DNA of 64,000 nucleotides, from contig VSNG01000011.1 of NCBI GenBank assembly GCA_009774175.1, positions 29,687 to 93,686 on the forward strand. Reading direction: 5' to 3'. Each line of letters starts with the position of its first letter. Positions within the stretch are counted from its first letter, which is position 1. This document shows positions 26,568-35,331 of this stretch, piece after piece. The stretch is from Lachnospiraceae bacterium. Lineage in GTDB: Bacteria > Bacillota > Clostridia > Lachnospirales > Lachnospiraceae. Both the position numbers and the translations under genes were made by a program. The notes beneath the pieces were generated by a model that saw only the letters and a list, made by a program, of their open reading frames with translations, was not told where the DNA came from and ran no database searches.

Positions 26568-27395
26568 TTATCTGGCCGCTTTTATTACGGCGTATATTTT
26601 CCCTTCCTCGCGCCCTGTTTCCTGCCCCTCCTGCAGGTAAACAACGTTGCCAAAAACAGCCTTATACGGGTGATTGTCTGCCTCCAGTTCCGTCCGCTCT
26701 GTCTTTTCAATCCCATACAGGGTACGGTCTACCGCCGGGTTTTCAGTCCCGGTTATATAACGGTCAAAGAAAATGATCCGCAGCCCGCGCTTGTCTGTCA
26801 CAAGACCATATCCGCACCCTTTTGTCCGCCCAGATGGCGGCCTGTAGGTTGCCTCCGTCATTAAGGTAAAGGGGTCGTCCGTACCGTCAAAACAATTGGA
26901 CTTTAGATCAGCAAGATACCTCGCTATTTTTCCAAATAAAATGCCAAGCGTGTCACCTGACTGTATGTTCTCCCGTTTTTCAGCTAATTTGAACACTGAT
27001 GCCAGATCGTACGCCTCTTCATTTCCTTCATTGTCTTTTCGCCGTACCCGTACTATTCTGTTAGTCCCCTTTAATGTCTCAAACAGGATCGTATTCTTCT
27101 CCAATTCCTGCGGTGGTCCGATCCGAATGCCCGTAGCCCCCGCCTGTTGCAGTGCAACGACCGCCCGATACAGCATAAAACATTTCATGTCCGTAATGTA
27201 CTGCAGCGTATTAAACTGCCTTGATGTCGGTATCCCGTTGATGCCTCCTACAATCGCAGGCCATCCGGCAATCCAGTCCCTTATACTTATGCTTTCCCGA
27301 CTCCCGATGTCGGCAAACAGGCTCTTGAACAGCATTTGTTCCCCCGCTGTGTCGATATAATCTCCGGGCGTGTTTTCTAAGTCTGCCATTCTCAT
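26568..27395 (-). CDS. Phage tail protein of the baseplate/fibre region
   Basis: 275 residues; the ATG at 27395 overlaps the preceding stop (TGATG), and another ATG lies at 27389. The N-terminal part with WPAIVGGINGIPTSRQFNTLQYITDMK is a recurrent element of tail proteins downstream of DUF2612 genes in Clostridia phages. The C-terminal half is beta-rich, with TYRPPSGRTKGCGYGLV. It likely joins the fibre to the baseplate. Confidence 0.6.
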   Translation of the reverse strand: MRMADLENTPGDYIDTAGEQMLFKSLFADIGSRESISIRDWIAGWPAIVGGINGIPTSRQFNTLQYITDMKCFMLYRAVVALQQAGATGIRIGPPQELEKNTILFETLKGTNRIVRVRRKDNEGNEEAYDLASVFKLAEKRENIQSGDTLGILFGKIARYLADLKSNCFDGTDDPFTLMTEATYRPPSGRTKGCGYGLVTDKRGLRIIFFDRYITGTENPAVDRTLYGIEKTERTELEADNHPYKAVFGNVVYLQEGQETGREEGKIYAVIKAAR

Positions 27396-27997
27396 CACTC
27401 CTCTCCTATGATGTGTAAAAACTTACCTTCCCCGAATCCAAGCGCCTCTTTATTTAAATCGCGGAATCCAAAGAATTCAAGCTCAAAAAACTTCATCTCC
27501 ACTGAAACGCCGCCAGGCTTTATGGTCAGATTCACGTTATTGAGCATTCCCATCATCCACTCCTGAAACTTTGCCCCCACCATGACCTGAAAATGCGCCG
27601 GGTGATCATCAAATTCTCTGTAATACAAAAGTTTAACGTCGTAAAGCAATCTGCATATCTCCATTAGCTCCGGATATGTGCATGTGTTCGCATTACGCAG
27701 TGCCTTATACATTAGAAACAGCCTGTATCTCTCGTCATCGAGGACAAAAAAATCTATAATCCCGGCATATGCTGTCGATTCGATACGCGTAAGATTCACA
27801 ATCTCACCGATTCCGTCAAGCTGTCTGCCAAAAGCTGTGCGTATTGCACGTAATGTTTCGAGTTCCTTAAAGACTTCCTCAAGTTCTTCCATCTCGGCGG
27901 AAAATGCCCTTACGAGCACTTCGATGTTGTGTTTTCTCTTAAACTGTTCCGGCAGTTTATCCAGAAAACTCTTTGTAATACTCTCAGCGCTGATCAT
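27395..27997 (-). CDS. DUF2612-type baseplate protein
   Basis: 200 residues. FGRQLDGIGEIVNLTR (about 57-72) is the typical DUF2612/tail protein I-like signature. It follows baseplate J with a 14-base overlap, as P2 gene I follows J. Role: outer baseplate ring and fibre attachment. Confidence 0.75.
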   Translation of the reverse strand: MISAESITKSFLDKLPEQFKRKHNIEVLVRAFSAEMEELEEVFKELETLRAIRTAFGRQLDGIGEIVNLTRIESTAYAGIIDFFVLDDERYRLFLMYKALRNANTCTYPELMEICRLLYDVKLLYYREFDDHPAHFQVMVGAKFQEWMMGMLNNVNLTIKPGGVSVEMKFFELEFFGFRDLNKEALGFGEGKFLHIIGEE

Positions 27998-29450
27998 ACA
28001 GGATCACCTCTATTCTCGATGCATCAAAAACAGCTTTCTGCCTGTGGCTTATTCCGATATTCTTCGGTACATAATCTGTTTCCGCCGGAATATATTTTTC
28101 CGACTCCGCCGCATAGGCCCTGATGTCCACCATGGAAACCGCTATCAACGTTTTATAAATGTTCGTTAGAAACTTCTGCAAATATACGCTGTCCCCCACC
28201 TGGAGCACTTTTGCGTCCTCAAGAATAGAGTCCTGCGCCAGTTGTATGTAGTTCGGTGCAATTGATTTCCCGGTCTCTTTCGTAATAATGACCCTCATCC
28301 ATATATACCTGTAATTCGGCCGGTTAAATCCTACCTTATGAATGTTACCAAAGACATCCGCCACATCCATGAGTACGCTTCCGTACGCTCTGATACCGTT
28401 CGTCTTTTTTCGGTAGATGATATTCGCTATCTCACCTTCGTCACCGCCATCTATGATGAACTCGACGGATTTAGGAGGACGCCCCTCGGAATCAATTGTC
28501 TCCGTATCGTTTTCATAACCCGCCACGGATAGCACATTGTCAACGGAGTTGTAGATCTCTGCTGTAACACTTTCTATCATATTCTTGGAACGGGTCGCAC
28601 AGCGCTTGACGAATGTCTGTCTTGCTTCCACATCATCCGCCTCAAAACGCCCTGCTGTCGGAGCTATGTCATTCGTGACCTCCCTGATGCCGGTATCCAG
28701 CGTAACCATTTCACGGATCAGGCCATCTGCTATGATGATCGGTCCATACTCCATACTTTCAAACAGAATATTCGAAGTCACAGACTCTATCAGGAAATTG
28801 TTTGATATGGCCAGTGTATTCGAGGTTTGCTTATAAACGTCTTCCAATTCCAGTAAAAAGCTTTCCTCGTCTAACCGTACACTTATTCCTTTTTCATCTA
28901 TCATTTCGGCAAAGGCTTTAAGAACATCCGCCGCGCCCTCCTCCGGCTGCCGGACATACTGGTAACTGTGGCGGTTAACGGTTATGTAAAACAGGTCTAT
29001 ACCCGACTCCATATACGGCTTTACCACAATTTTTCGAAAGTTTTCCCTTCCGATCACCTGGGCATTGGTACACCGAAACATCTTTGAAGGGTTCGTTGCA
29101 GACCTTACCAGTACACCGTATGGAACGATGGTATCATCCGGCGCCGTACATGCAAGCATGTATATGGTCCTGGAATCCCGCTCTCTCGTAATACCCCCAA
29201 ACTGCATGGCATTGTCCAGATTAGCGCCCTCCGCGCTCATGGTATACATAGCATAATAAGTATGCTCTGCTACCTCCCAAAGTTTTGCTACCTCGTCTGA
29301 AAATCCTGTAACAAGAACGTTTAATGCCGATTGCGGGTTGATGGTAATGTCATACCCCCATCCTTCCTTCAGCTTTCCATATACGCTGCTCCTTATTTCA
29401 TCCAAACGCTTTCTCACAAACCCCTTCTGCGTAACGCCGTACTCATCCAT
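27984..29450 (-). CDS. Baseplate J-like wedge protein
   Basis: 488 residues, a baseplate J/gp47 family protein. The N-terminal region INPQSALNVLVTGFSDEVAKLWEVAEHTYYAM and the later ADDVEARQTFVKRC segment are characteristic. The C-terminal 150 residues are beta-rich. It overlaps the gp25-like gene by 8 bases. Contractile-tail wedge component. Confidence 0.88.
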   Translation of the reverse strand: MDEYGVTQKGFVRKRLDEIRSSVYGKLKEGWGYDITINPQSALNVLVTGFSDEVAKLWEVAEHTYYAMYTMSAEGANLDNAMQFGGITRERDSRTIYMLACTAPDDTIVPYGVLVRSATNPSKMFRCTNAQVIGRENFRKIVVKPYMESGIDLFYITVNRHSYQYVRQPEEGAADVLKAFAEMIDEKGISVRLDEESFLLELEDVYKQTSNTLAISNNFLIESVTSNILFESMEYGPIIIADGLIREMVTLDTGIREVTNDIAPTAGRFEADDVEARQTFVKRCATRSKNMIESVTAEIYNSVDNVLSVAGYENDTETIDSEGRPPKSVEFIIDGGDEGEIANIIYRKKTNGIRAYGSVLMDVADVFGNIHKVGFNRPNYRYIWMRVIITKETGKSIAPNYIQLAQDSILEDAKVLQVGDSVYLQKFLTNIYKTLIAVSMVDIRAYAAESEKYIPAETDYVPKNIGISHRQKAVFDASRIEVILYDQR

Positions 29451-29796
29451 GCAGTATCACCTCCTCGTCGTATGTCTCTTTATCCGTACGGAATTGAAAG
29501 ATAACACACGCATTTCTGCTCTCCGTATTCACGCTGATGTCCATTCCTGTTACCTCCAGCACATCATCCACATCCAGTATCTCCCGTATCAGGCGCTTCT
29601 TGATTCCTTCCACATCAGGATTTTTTACCAAAACGGATTCAAACCACGGAATCCCTTTATCCGGATCAAATACCCATTCTGCAAAGTACCAGCGAAGTTT
29701 TATCAACACCTCCTGCACAGGACTTGTCACCAGCAGGATGTCCCCCTCTTCCGTCAGGCGGATATCTCCATCCGCATCAAGCAAAATATCTTTCAT
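29443..29796 (-). CDS. Baseplate wedge protein, gp25/W-like (DUF2634-type)
   Basis: 117 residues with VQEVLIKLRWYFAEWVFDPDKGIPWFESVL, where the dispersed EWVF...GIPW pattern is the gp25-like core. It sits between the spike and baseplate J genes, the normal order for contractile tails. Confidence 0.8.
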   Translation of the reverse strand: MKDILLDADGDIRLTEEGDILLVTSPVQEVLIKLRWYFAEWVFDPDKGIPWFESVLVKNPDVEGIKKRLIREILDVDDVLEVTGMDISVNTESRNACVIFQFRTDKETYDEEVILHG

Positions 29797-29803
29797 CGCA
29801 AAA

Positions 29804-30415
29804 TCAGCCTCCCTCCATAATGGAGCCGCTTACCCAAAGATCCCCCTTGATCTCAATGCGCGACTGCCTGACCGTCAGACTTTTTTCCCCACACTTAAGC
29901 CCTATGCCTTCTGCGTCCATCTGCACCGCATTTTGTTCGTGCTCGACCCGAAATTCATCCTCCTTTAGCATCAGCTCCATGGTCCTGTTCCTGACTATGA
30001 CAGCATTTTCATCCACCGCCTTCTGCACGGCCTCTGTTCCTTCGCTGAACAACCCCGGAATGCACACTGCATTGGTCAGGTCAAATTTCATGTCACTTTC
30101 TGTTTCCTTTCCGTGGCTCATCCACGGTTTCAGGTCGTTTTCACAGATAATGAGCACGCACCCGTCACCGGGTTTCACCGGATAAGCTATCACGATATCC
30201 TGACCGCCTGCCTGAGGGAAGACAACGGGAACTTTAACGATAGAGGGATACTTAAGACGTTTCCCGTTCTTCATGGCAACACTCCCTTCCGGTTTGACCG
30301 TTGCCATCCCAGTAGACGGATCAAAAGCCGAAATAGTTCCGGGAAGCGCCGTATGGATACCATACATGGATTCCCGAACCGTATCCTCCATCTGCTGCAC
30401 AAATTCCTGCATCAT
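29804..30415 (-). CDS. Membrane-puncturing spike protein, Gp138-like
   Basis: 203 residues. The N-terminal OB-fold contains TALPGTISAFDPSTGMATVKP and VPVVFPQAGGQD; the C-terminal beta region contains VRNRTMELMLKEDEFRV and GLKCGEKSLTVRQ, as in Gp138/gpV spikes. It forms the needle at the end of the tail tube. Confidence 0.8.
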   Translation of the reverse strand: MMQEFVQQMEDTVRESMYGIHTALPGTISAFDPSTGMATVKPEGSVAMKNGKRLKYPSIVKVPVVFPQAGGQDIVIAYPVKPGDGCVLIICENDLKPWMSHGKETESDMKFDLTNAVCIPGLFSEGTEAVQKAVDENAVIVRNRTMELMLKEDEFRVEHEQNAVQMDAEGIGLKCGEKSLTVRQSRIEIKGDLWVSGSIMEGG

Positions 30416-31314
30416 GCTCCTGTCACCTCCAGTACTGTGGCTTTACACATCCAATCGCCCTCATAGTTGTCCCCTTCAATCGAAATCTTCTGTACTCTGA
30501 AATAGCCCTCTACTGCCTCGCTGCTAATATGGACATAGCTGTTCACCCCAATAGCCAGGTTCATGAGATAAGTCACTTCCCAGCCAAGCTGCGCAGACTC
30601 GCCTTCCTGCCCTGCTGTCTCTGATCCCCCCTTACTGCTGCCACCAGCCGCTGACACATTTACGCGCTTCGGCACCCCAATCAGACCAGACGCCGCATTT
30701 AGCTCATAGCCGCTCAATGATATGGGCTCCCCCGGTTTTAAAAGTTGTATAATGCCATCCTGTATAGTCCAGTTAATGCCATCTATGCGCGTCAGACAGT
30801 TTAACAGGTTCTTTGCACCGCCCACGAAGCTGAATCCAGCCGCCAGCACAGTGGATTGCATCACTGCACCGTGAGACTTGCTCATAGGCAGCCCCATCTG
30901 CGCCGCTATCTCCCGATATATCACATCGGTCTTTGTACCTTCTGCATAAGAAAGCGAAAATCCCGTGTCCCGCAGTTCTACCATATTTGAAGAAAGCTCT
31001 ATTTCTGTCATGCGGTCTGCACCCTCCTTTGATGTAGACGCATGTGTAACCGTTCCCTTAAAAGCTTCTGTAATACTGTCCGCATATCCTGCCCGCACTA
31101 CTACAACGCAGTCCTTTTTCTCCAGTTCTGACAAATGTTCCCTGTTCAGATTCCATATCGTAACTTTACCTGTATTGGGACTCCCAACGTCTGCTTTTTC
31201 AAAAGCAAATTTTATGTGGAGCGGAATCCCGTTTGCACCGACAGCGCCGATTTCAAATCCCGGACCGCCGCCTTCACCGATGGCCACCCTGACCTGTCTA
31301 TCGAATAATCTCAT
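30412..31314 (-). CDS. Baseplate hub protein (gp27/gpD-like)
   Basis: 300 residues, beta-rich, with IKFAFEKADVGSPNTGKVTIWNL near residue 35 and a central Ser/Gly-rich loop at about 225-240. Its place between the plug-like protein and the spike, with 4- and 17-base overlaps, suits the hub that carries the spike trimer. Confidence 0.7.
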   Translation of the reverse strand: MRLFDRQVRVAIGEGGGPGFEIGAVGANGIPLHIKFAFEKADVGSPNTGKVTIWNLNREHLSELEKKDCVVVVRAGYADSITEAFKGTVTHASTSKEGADRMTEIELSSNMVELRDTGFSLSYAEGTKTDVIYREIAAQMGLPMSKSHGAVMQSTVLAAGFSFVGGAKNLLNCLTRIDGINWTIQDGIIQLLKPGEPISLSGYELNAASGLIGVPKRVNVSAAGGSSKGGSETAGQEGESAQLGWEVTYLMNLAIGVNSYVHISSEAVEGYFRVQKISIEGDNYEGDWMCKATVLEVTGA

Positions 31315-31645
31315 GCTCTTTTCTCCACTCCTTCAAGTCCTCCCACGGAATAAACACAAATTCCGCATTTCCATTCAGGAAATCTTTGCGCCCCACACGC
31401 TTCAAATCGGTAAAACATCCAAATATGCCTTGCGGAATATGCACTGATAAGTCAAAATGCGTAAGCGGCGCAAGGGGCATAATCTTTCTTTGCTGTAGTA
31501 GATTTCTCCTGTCAGTGTCATACACGCCAAATGTCCAGTAATCGTATGTACCGTTATACAAAAATCTCAGCAGATATTCCTGACGGCATAAAATGACGCG
31601 TGAAAAACTGTCATTCATGTCAGGCACCGATATGTATTCGACCAT
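31298..31645 (-). CDS. Baseplate plug-type protein (Pam3 gp18-like)
   Basis: 115 residues; LRFLYNGTYDYWTFGVYD and the final FIPWEDLKEWRKE resemble the small baseplate plug domain described for the cyanophage Pam3. It sits directly upstream of the hub gene. Family assignment is from memory of the pattern, so moderate. Confidence 0.55.
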   Translation of the reverse strand: MVEYISVPDMNDSFSRVILCRQEYLLRFLYNGTYDYWTFGVYDTDRRNLLQQRKIMPLAPLTHFDLSVHIPQGIFGCFTDLKRVGRKDFLNGNAEFVFIPWEDLKEWRKEHEIIR

Positions 31646-31656
31646 TCTGTTTCACC

Positions 31657-32223
31657 TCAATTCAACAGATTATATAAGATGGATGCTTTTTTCTCCGATT
31701 CCTTCCTCCCTGATTCGGCTGTATCGCCGGAAGTTCCACCCAAAGAGCCGCTCTTGTTACCCGTGCCGGACGTGCCCGCACCTGCCCCCGTATCCCCGCC
31801 GCGCGCATAAGAAGCCGGTATGGTAGTTACCTGTGCAGATACGACTGTCACTTCTTTCAGACTCATGCGGATGTCTCTCGACGTTTTATTGCTCTCATCT
31901 TTTGGCACTGTCAGAGACATAATTGCCATATTCGGATATACATCCGTACTTGTTACCACCGTTACGAGCTGTCTGGAATAATAGAGATTTTCCAGCTGCG
32001 CCACCACCTCGTCCACTCTGCCGGTCCCATGGGACGCCCACGTAACCGGCGTATTTGTAAGGTGTCCCGTGATCTCAAGCACCATAGGCTTTATGCTGAT
32101 GTTATCTGATACTGAATATCCGGATTCCACCGCATAATCCGGGACGTCAGAGGAATAGCCCCTGTTCTCACTCAGCAACGCATCAAACTCTATCCCGTTA
32201 ACAGACAATGGTCGTAATCTCAT
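31657..32223 (-). CDS. Dit-like/baseplate tail protein
   Basis: 188 residues from the ATG preceded by GGGAAGGTGTGGC; an ATG at 32244 that overlaps the tape-measure stop has no ribosome site. LRPLSVNGIEFDALLSENRGYS and WASHGTGRVDEVVAQLENLY suit the N-terminal domain of Dit-like proteins in contractile phages. The C-terminus has a Gly/Ser/Thr-rich linker (about 145-170). Confidence 0.65.
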   Translation of the reverse strand: MRLRPLSVNGIEFDALLSENRGYSSDVPDYAVESGYSVSDNISIKPMVLEITGHLTNTPVTWASHGTGRVDEVVAQLENLYYSRQLVTVVTSTDVYPNMAIMSLTVPKDESNKTSRDIRMSLKEVTVVSAQVTTIPASYARGGDTGAGAGTSGTGNKSGSLGGTSGDTAESGRKESEKKASILYNLLN

Positions 32224-32243
32224 GCCACACCTTCCCTTCTGCA

Positions 32244-34142
32244 TCACGTACCATATTTGAGACCCTTTGCCAACTGATCCGTCGTATCAGTCGCCGACTT
32301 TGCGGCAGCCTGAGAAATGGTTCTCTGATCCGTTCCATGAAACGTCTGCTCGATGTTCACGTTCTGGGTCACATTGCTTGTCCTGCTTCCTCCAACGCCG
32401 CCCGCATTGGCAACAGTTGTCTTCTGGATTGTGGCATCTCCGGCAAAAAAATCACCTACGCCGTCCAAAAAATCTCCTGCCCCATCAGAAATATCGCCTA
32501 AAAATCCTTTTGCCTTCTCCAGCATACCCTGAATTTTCTCTACAAACACGGACACGCGCTCTACTATCGCATCTATTTTCTCACCGAACAGTGCATAAAT
32601 GGCATCCCATATACCCTTAAAAAAGGATTTAACTGCCAGCCAGCATCCTTCGTTAATCTTTTCAATTCCCTGCAAGGCCTTCTTAAAATCCAGCGTAAAC
32701 ACGCCGCTTAAAAATTCGGTTATTCCTTCGAATATGAGGAGAACTCCATTTACTATGTTGTGTATGGCAGAAAAAACAGCCGATAATGCTGCCAATATCT
32801 GTTCGCCCCACTCATCCCAAAAATTTTGAAGCTTACCAAAAAGGAATACTGCCAGCTGGTAGATACCGTTAAATATTTGTTTTAATATGGCCAAAAGATT
32901 CTGAAAAATGGAGCCTAATCTTTCTTTGATCTCGTCGCCGTTTTTAAGCCAGTAGTCTCTCAGCTTTGTTGATACCGCTTTGCCAATTCCAGAAATGGAC
33001 ATCCAAACCCGCAGCAGAAACCCCTTGACCTTATTCCATGCCGTTATAATCCTGTCTCTGATTTCATCTACGTCATACCCCATCTTCCCAAGTATATCGC
33101 CGATGACGCTGTCATTTCCCTTCATGAAATTAATGAAATCATCCACAACCAGGGCGATAGCCAGTATCACGGCTACGATGGCCATAATTTTCAAATTTGC
33201 CACGTTCAGCAACCCGATAAGAGATTTCAAAAATGACAGTATCTGTTTCCCTTTGAATGCCGCTATGGTCATCCCAGCAGCGATCCCAAGTAGCCGCAAT
33301 ACATTTTCCATTCCCCCGAGCTTATCTGTTACCCTCACAACGACATCTCTCACCCGGTCAAGACCTTTTATCGCCATATCAAAAGCTCTCGTCATGCCCT
33401 TTGACAAAGTTTTGGTGAACCCCGTAGCCGCATTGATGTCATCCAGCCAGTACCCCCACTTGTTCCGAATGTAAGTAAGACCGTCTGATATACTGTAATC
33501 GAGGCCGCTAAACGCCCCGTTGATTTCATCCGTGTGGGATACAAACGCATTTTTTAAGTCTGCGAGGGATATCTTACCGTCCGCCGCCAACTGCTCAAGC
33601 TGGTCTGTTGTGCTCCCGAGCTGCTCATTCAGATAGCCAACCGCTTCCGGGGAGCGCTCCATGAGCTGGTTTAAGGTTTCGGTGTCCACCTTCCCCTTTG
33701 CAAATGACTTATTAACCGCCTCCATAAGACCGACGATCTCTTCATTACTTTTTCCTGCCGTTTTAAAGGTCTTTGTAAGCGCATCATGAAACGCGATTGC
33801 CTCATCCACACTGCCAAAAAGCTCCCGATTCTCCTGAACCAGGGCGCCGACCGTTTTGGCCGTATCCGCATAGGACATCTTTGTATCGTTTGCGGACTGC
33901 ATGATCTTTTGCTGGATATCCTTTTGCTCGCCAAGCCCTGCTGTGGCATTTTTGATCTGATCGTTTATTCCATTGAACTCCTCTGCCAGGGCGTTCATCT
34001 GGGTAAGGGAGAAACCGATACCGATAGCGCCCAGAGCCTTCATGGCAAAGTTCTTGACATCTTCAATCCTGCCTTCGGCCTCCTTCATCGAAGATTCATC
34101 TATCTTGAATCCCATGGCGATTGCTATATCACGCACCGTCAA
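32244..34142 (-). CDS. Tail tape measure protein
   Basis: 632 residues, TTG start 5 bases after GGGGGAGG; the TTGA overlaps the stop of the frameshifted chaperone frame. The N-terminal 280 residues have the tape-measure domain (TKTFKTAGKSNEEIVGLMEA, LNQLMERSPEAVGYLNEQLG), followed by hydrophobic segments near 310-345 and amphipathic repeats. At about 0.15 nm per residue the tail would be near 95 nm long, an estimate from the usual rule. Confidence 0.88.
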   Translation of the reverse strand: MTVRDIAIAMGFKIDESSMKEAEGRIEDVKNFAMKALGAIGIGFSLTQMNALAEEFNGINDQIKNATAGLGEQKDIQQKIMQSANDTKMSYADTAKTVGALVQENRELFGSVDEAIAFHDALTKTFKTAGKSNEEIVGLMEAVNKSFAKGKVDTETLNQLMERSPEAVGYLNEQLGSTTDQLEQLAADGKISLADLKNAFVSHTDEINGAFSGLDYSISDGLTYIRNKWGYWLDDINAATGFTKTLSKGMTRAFDMAIKGLDRVRDVVVRVTDKLGGMENVLRLLGIAAGMTIAAFKGKQILSFLKSLIGLLNVANLKIMAIVAVILAIALVVDDFINFMKGNDSVIGDILGKMGYDVDEIRDRIITAWNKVKGFLLRVWMSISGIGKAVSTKLRDYWLKNGDEIKERLGSIFQNLLAILKQIFNGIYQLAVFLFGKLQNFWDEWGEQILAALSAVFSAIHNIVNGVLLIFEGITEFLSGVFTLDFKKALQGIEKINEGCWLAVKSFFKGIWDAIYALFGEKIDAIVERVSVFVEKIQGMLEKAKGFLGDISDGAGDFLDGVGDFFAGDATIQKTTVANAGGVGGSRTSNVTQNVNIEQTFHGTDQRTISQAAAKSATDTTDQLAKGLKYGT

Positions 34143-34414
34143 TGGTTCCTCCCCCTCTCTTCCCGCATTTCTTCTATTTTGGCCCGCTCGATGTCCAGAT
34201 CCCTGCTATACAGGGCATACAGCTTTAGCGCCTCGCTAAGCGTATAGCAGGTCTTTAGCTCCTCCATGCAGGCCAGCCTTGCCTTGACCAGAATATACAT
34301 CCGCAGTTCAAGCTCGTTAAATCTGCTTATGTCGAAGGTGCCATATCGGGAGATATCATCTTCTTCACAGCTTCTATCGCATCTCCAGATCGGCTCCCGA
34401 TATTCACGAAAAAA
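34139..34414 (-). CDS. T-like extension of the tail assembly chaperone, made by -1 frameshift
   Basis: This frame is open from the slippery site to the TGA at 34139 and has no usable start of its own. It encodes REYREPIWRCDRSCEED..., then FNELELRMYILVKARLACMEEL and ends EEMREERGRNH, a helical protein-like sequence of 89 residues. Like lambda gpG-T, it should be made only as a fusion to the upstream chaperone (244 residues in total). Its last bases carry the ribosome site of the tape measure gene. Confidence 0.75.
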   Translation of the reverse strand, partial: FFREYREPIWRCDRSCEEDDISRYGTFDISRFNELELRMYILVKARLACMEELKTCYTLSEALKLYALYSRDLDIERAKIEEMREERGRNH

Positions 34415-34872
34415 TCTCCGTAGTTCTCCCTGAGTACATAAAAGGCAAGTACAAACATATTCTGCACGTTCCCCCGGAACACCTCATTGCACTTATCTTC
34501 CGTCAGATACTCTGCATCAGAGCTTTCCGCTTCACACACTGCAACATTGCCACCCAGTAAAAGCGCCCTGATAAGCTTTTCTACCTTATCCGCCGACAAA
34601 TGAGAAAAAGCGCCCGCTATATACGGCGCCGCCTCATTGATATCCATATCCATTAAGCTCTTTTTCTCTGCACTGTCATCTTTACTGCTGCTATCCCCGC
34701 TGGTTTTAAAAGCGCCCGCTATGCTTCCAGCCAACGGAGAAAGCAGGCTTACGATCTCCGTGCTCAAATTTGCAGCCGTAAATGCGGGCAGGGGATAAAT
34801 ATAAAATGTAAACTTTCCGATATCCCTTTTTGTAGGCTGGATCATCCTTGTAACGTTTCCTGCTTCTCTCAT
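34327..34872 (-). CDS. Tail assembly chaperone, short form (gpG-like)
   Basis: 181 residues from the ATG that follows AAGGAGG; an earlier ATG at 34893 overlaps the tube gene stop. The family is the tail assembly chaperone found between tube and tape measure in Clostridia myophages: IGKFTFYIYPLPAFTAANL at the N-terminus and CNEVFRGNVQNMFVLAFYVLRENYGDFFVNIGS near the end. The slippery site at 34408-34414 lies 27 codons before the stop. Confidence 0.75.
   Translation of the reverse strand: MREAGNVTRMIQPTKRDIGKFTFYIYPLPAFTAANLSTEIVSLLSPLAGSIAGAFKTSGDSSSKDDSAEKKSLMDMDINEAAPYIAGAFSHLSADKVEKLIRALLLGGNVAVCEAESSDAEYLTEDKCNEVFRGNVQNMFVLAFYVLRENYGDFFVNIGSRSGDAIEAVKKMISPDMAPST
34408..34414 (-). promoter_or_regulatory. 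-1 ribosomal frameshift site T TTT TTC
   Basis: Minus-strand zero frame reads GAT TTT TTC GTG. The X XXY YYZ heptamer lets both tRNAs re-pair after a -1 slip, entering the open T-like frame that ends at 34139. Position between tube and tape measure is where most tailed phages have this recoding. Confidence 0.75.
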
Positions 34873-34889
34873 GCCGCCTTCTTCCTCCT

Positions 34890-35309
34890 TCATTCAAGAT
34901 TCATGGCTGCCTGTCCTGTTTCAAGCACCCACTCCTTATTCTGCGAATCTTTTCCGTTCGTCTTTGACGGAAGCTTTGCTACCCACGCACTGTCTGCTGA
35001 AACCTTCTCTTTTCCGGTCAAATCATTTATGAGAATGGGAAATGCCCCGCCCCCATCCTTTTTATCCTGCTTATACTTGTTCAGAAGAAACTTATGCGTA
35101 GGTGAACTCTGTAAGAGCGTGATCTTCACGGTCACTCTCTCATTCGGGTCTACTGACCTCACGATCTCTCCGTCGCATCCAGCTTTTGATGTCACGCCTC
35201 CGTCAAGCGGCTCGATTACTACAAAAGAATCTTCCGCATATCCTGTCACTGCATGGGTTCCGAGTGCGATTTTGACCTTAGAACAGTTGTATGTAAAGAT
35301 GTCGCCCAT
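34890..35309 (-). CDS. Tail tube protein (DUF3277-type)
   Basis: 139 residues, beta-rich, with RSVDPNERVTVKITLLQSSP and HKFLLNKYKQDKKDGG, a pattern of the DUF3277 tube family. It lies directly after the sheath gene, as the tube does in contractile tails. Confidence 0.8.
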   Translation of the reverse strand: MGDIFTYNCSKVKIALGTHAVTGYAEDSFVVIEPLDGGVTSKAGCDGEIVRSVDPNERVTVKITLLQSSPTHKFLLNKYKQDKKDGGGAFPILINDLTGKEKVSADSAWVAKLPSKTNGKDSQNKEWVLETGQAAMNLE

Positions 35310-35331
35310 TTTTCTTCTCCTTTCTTACTCC

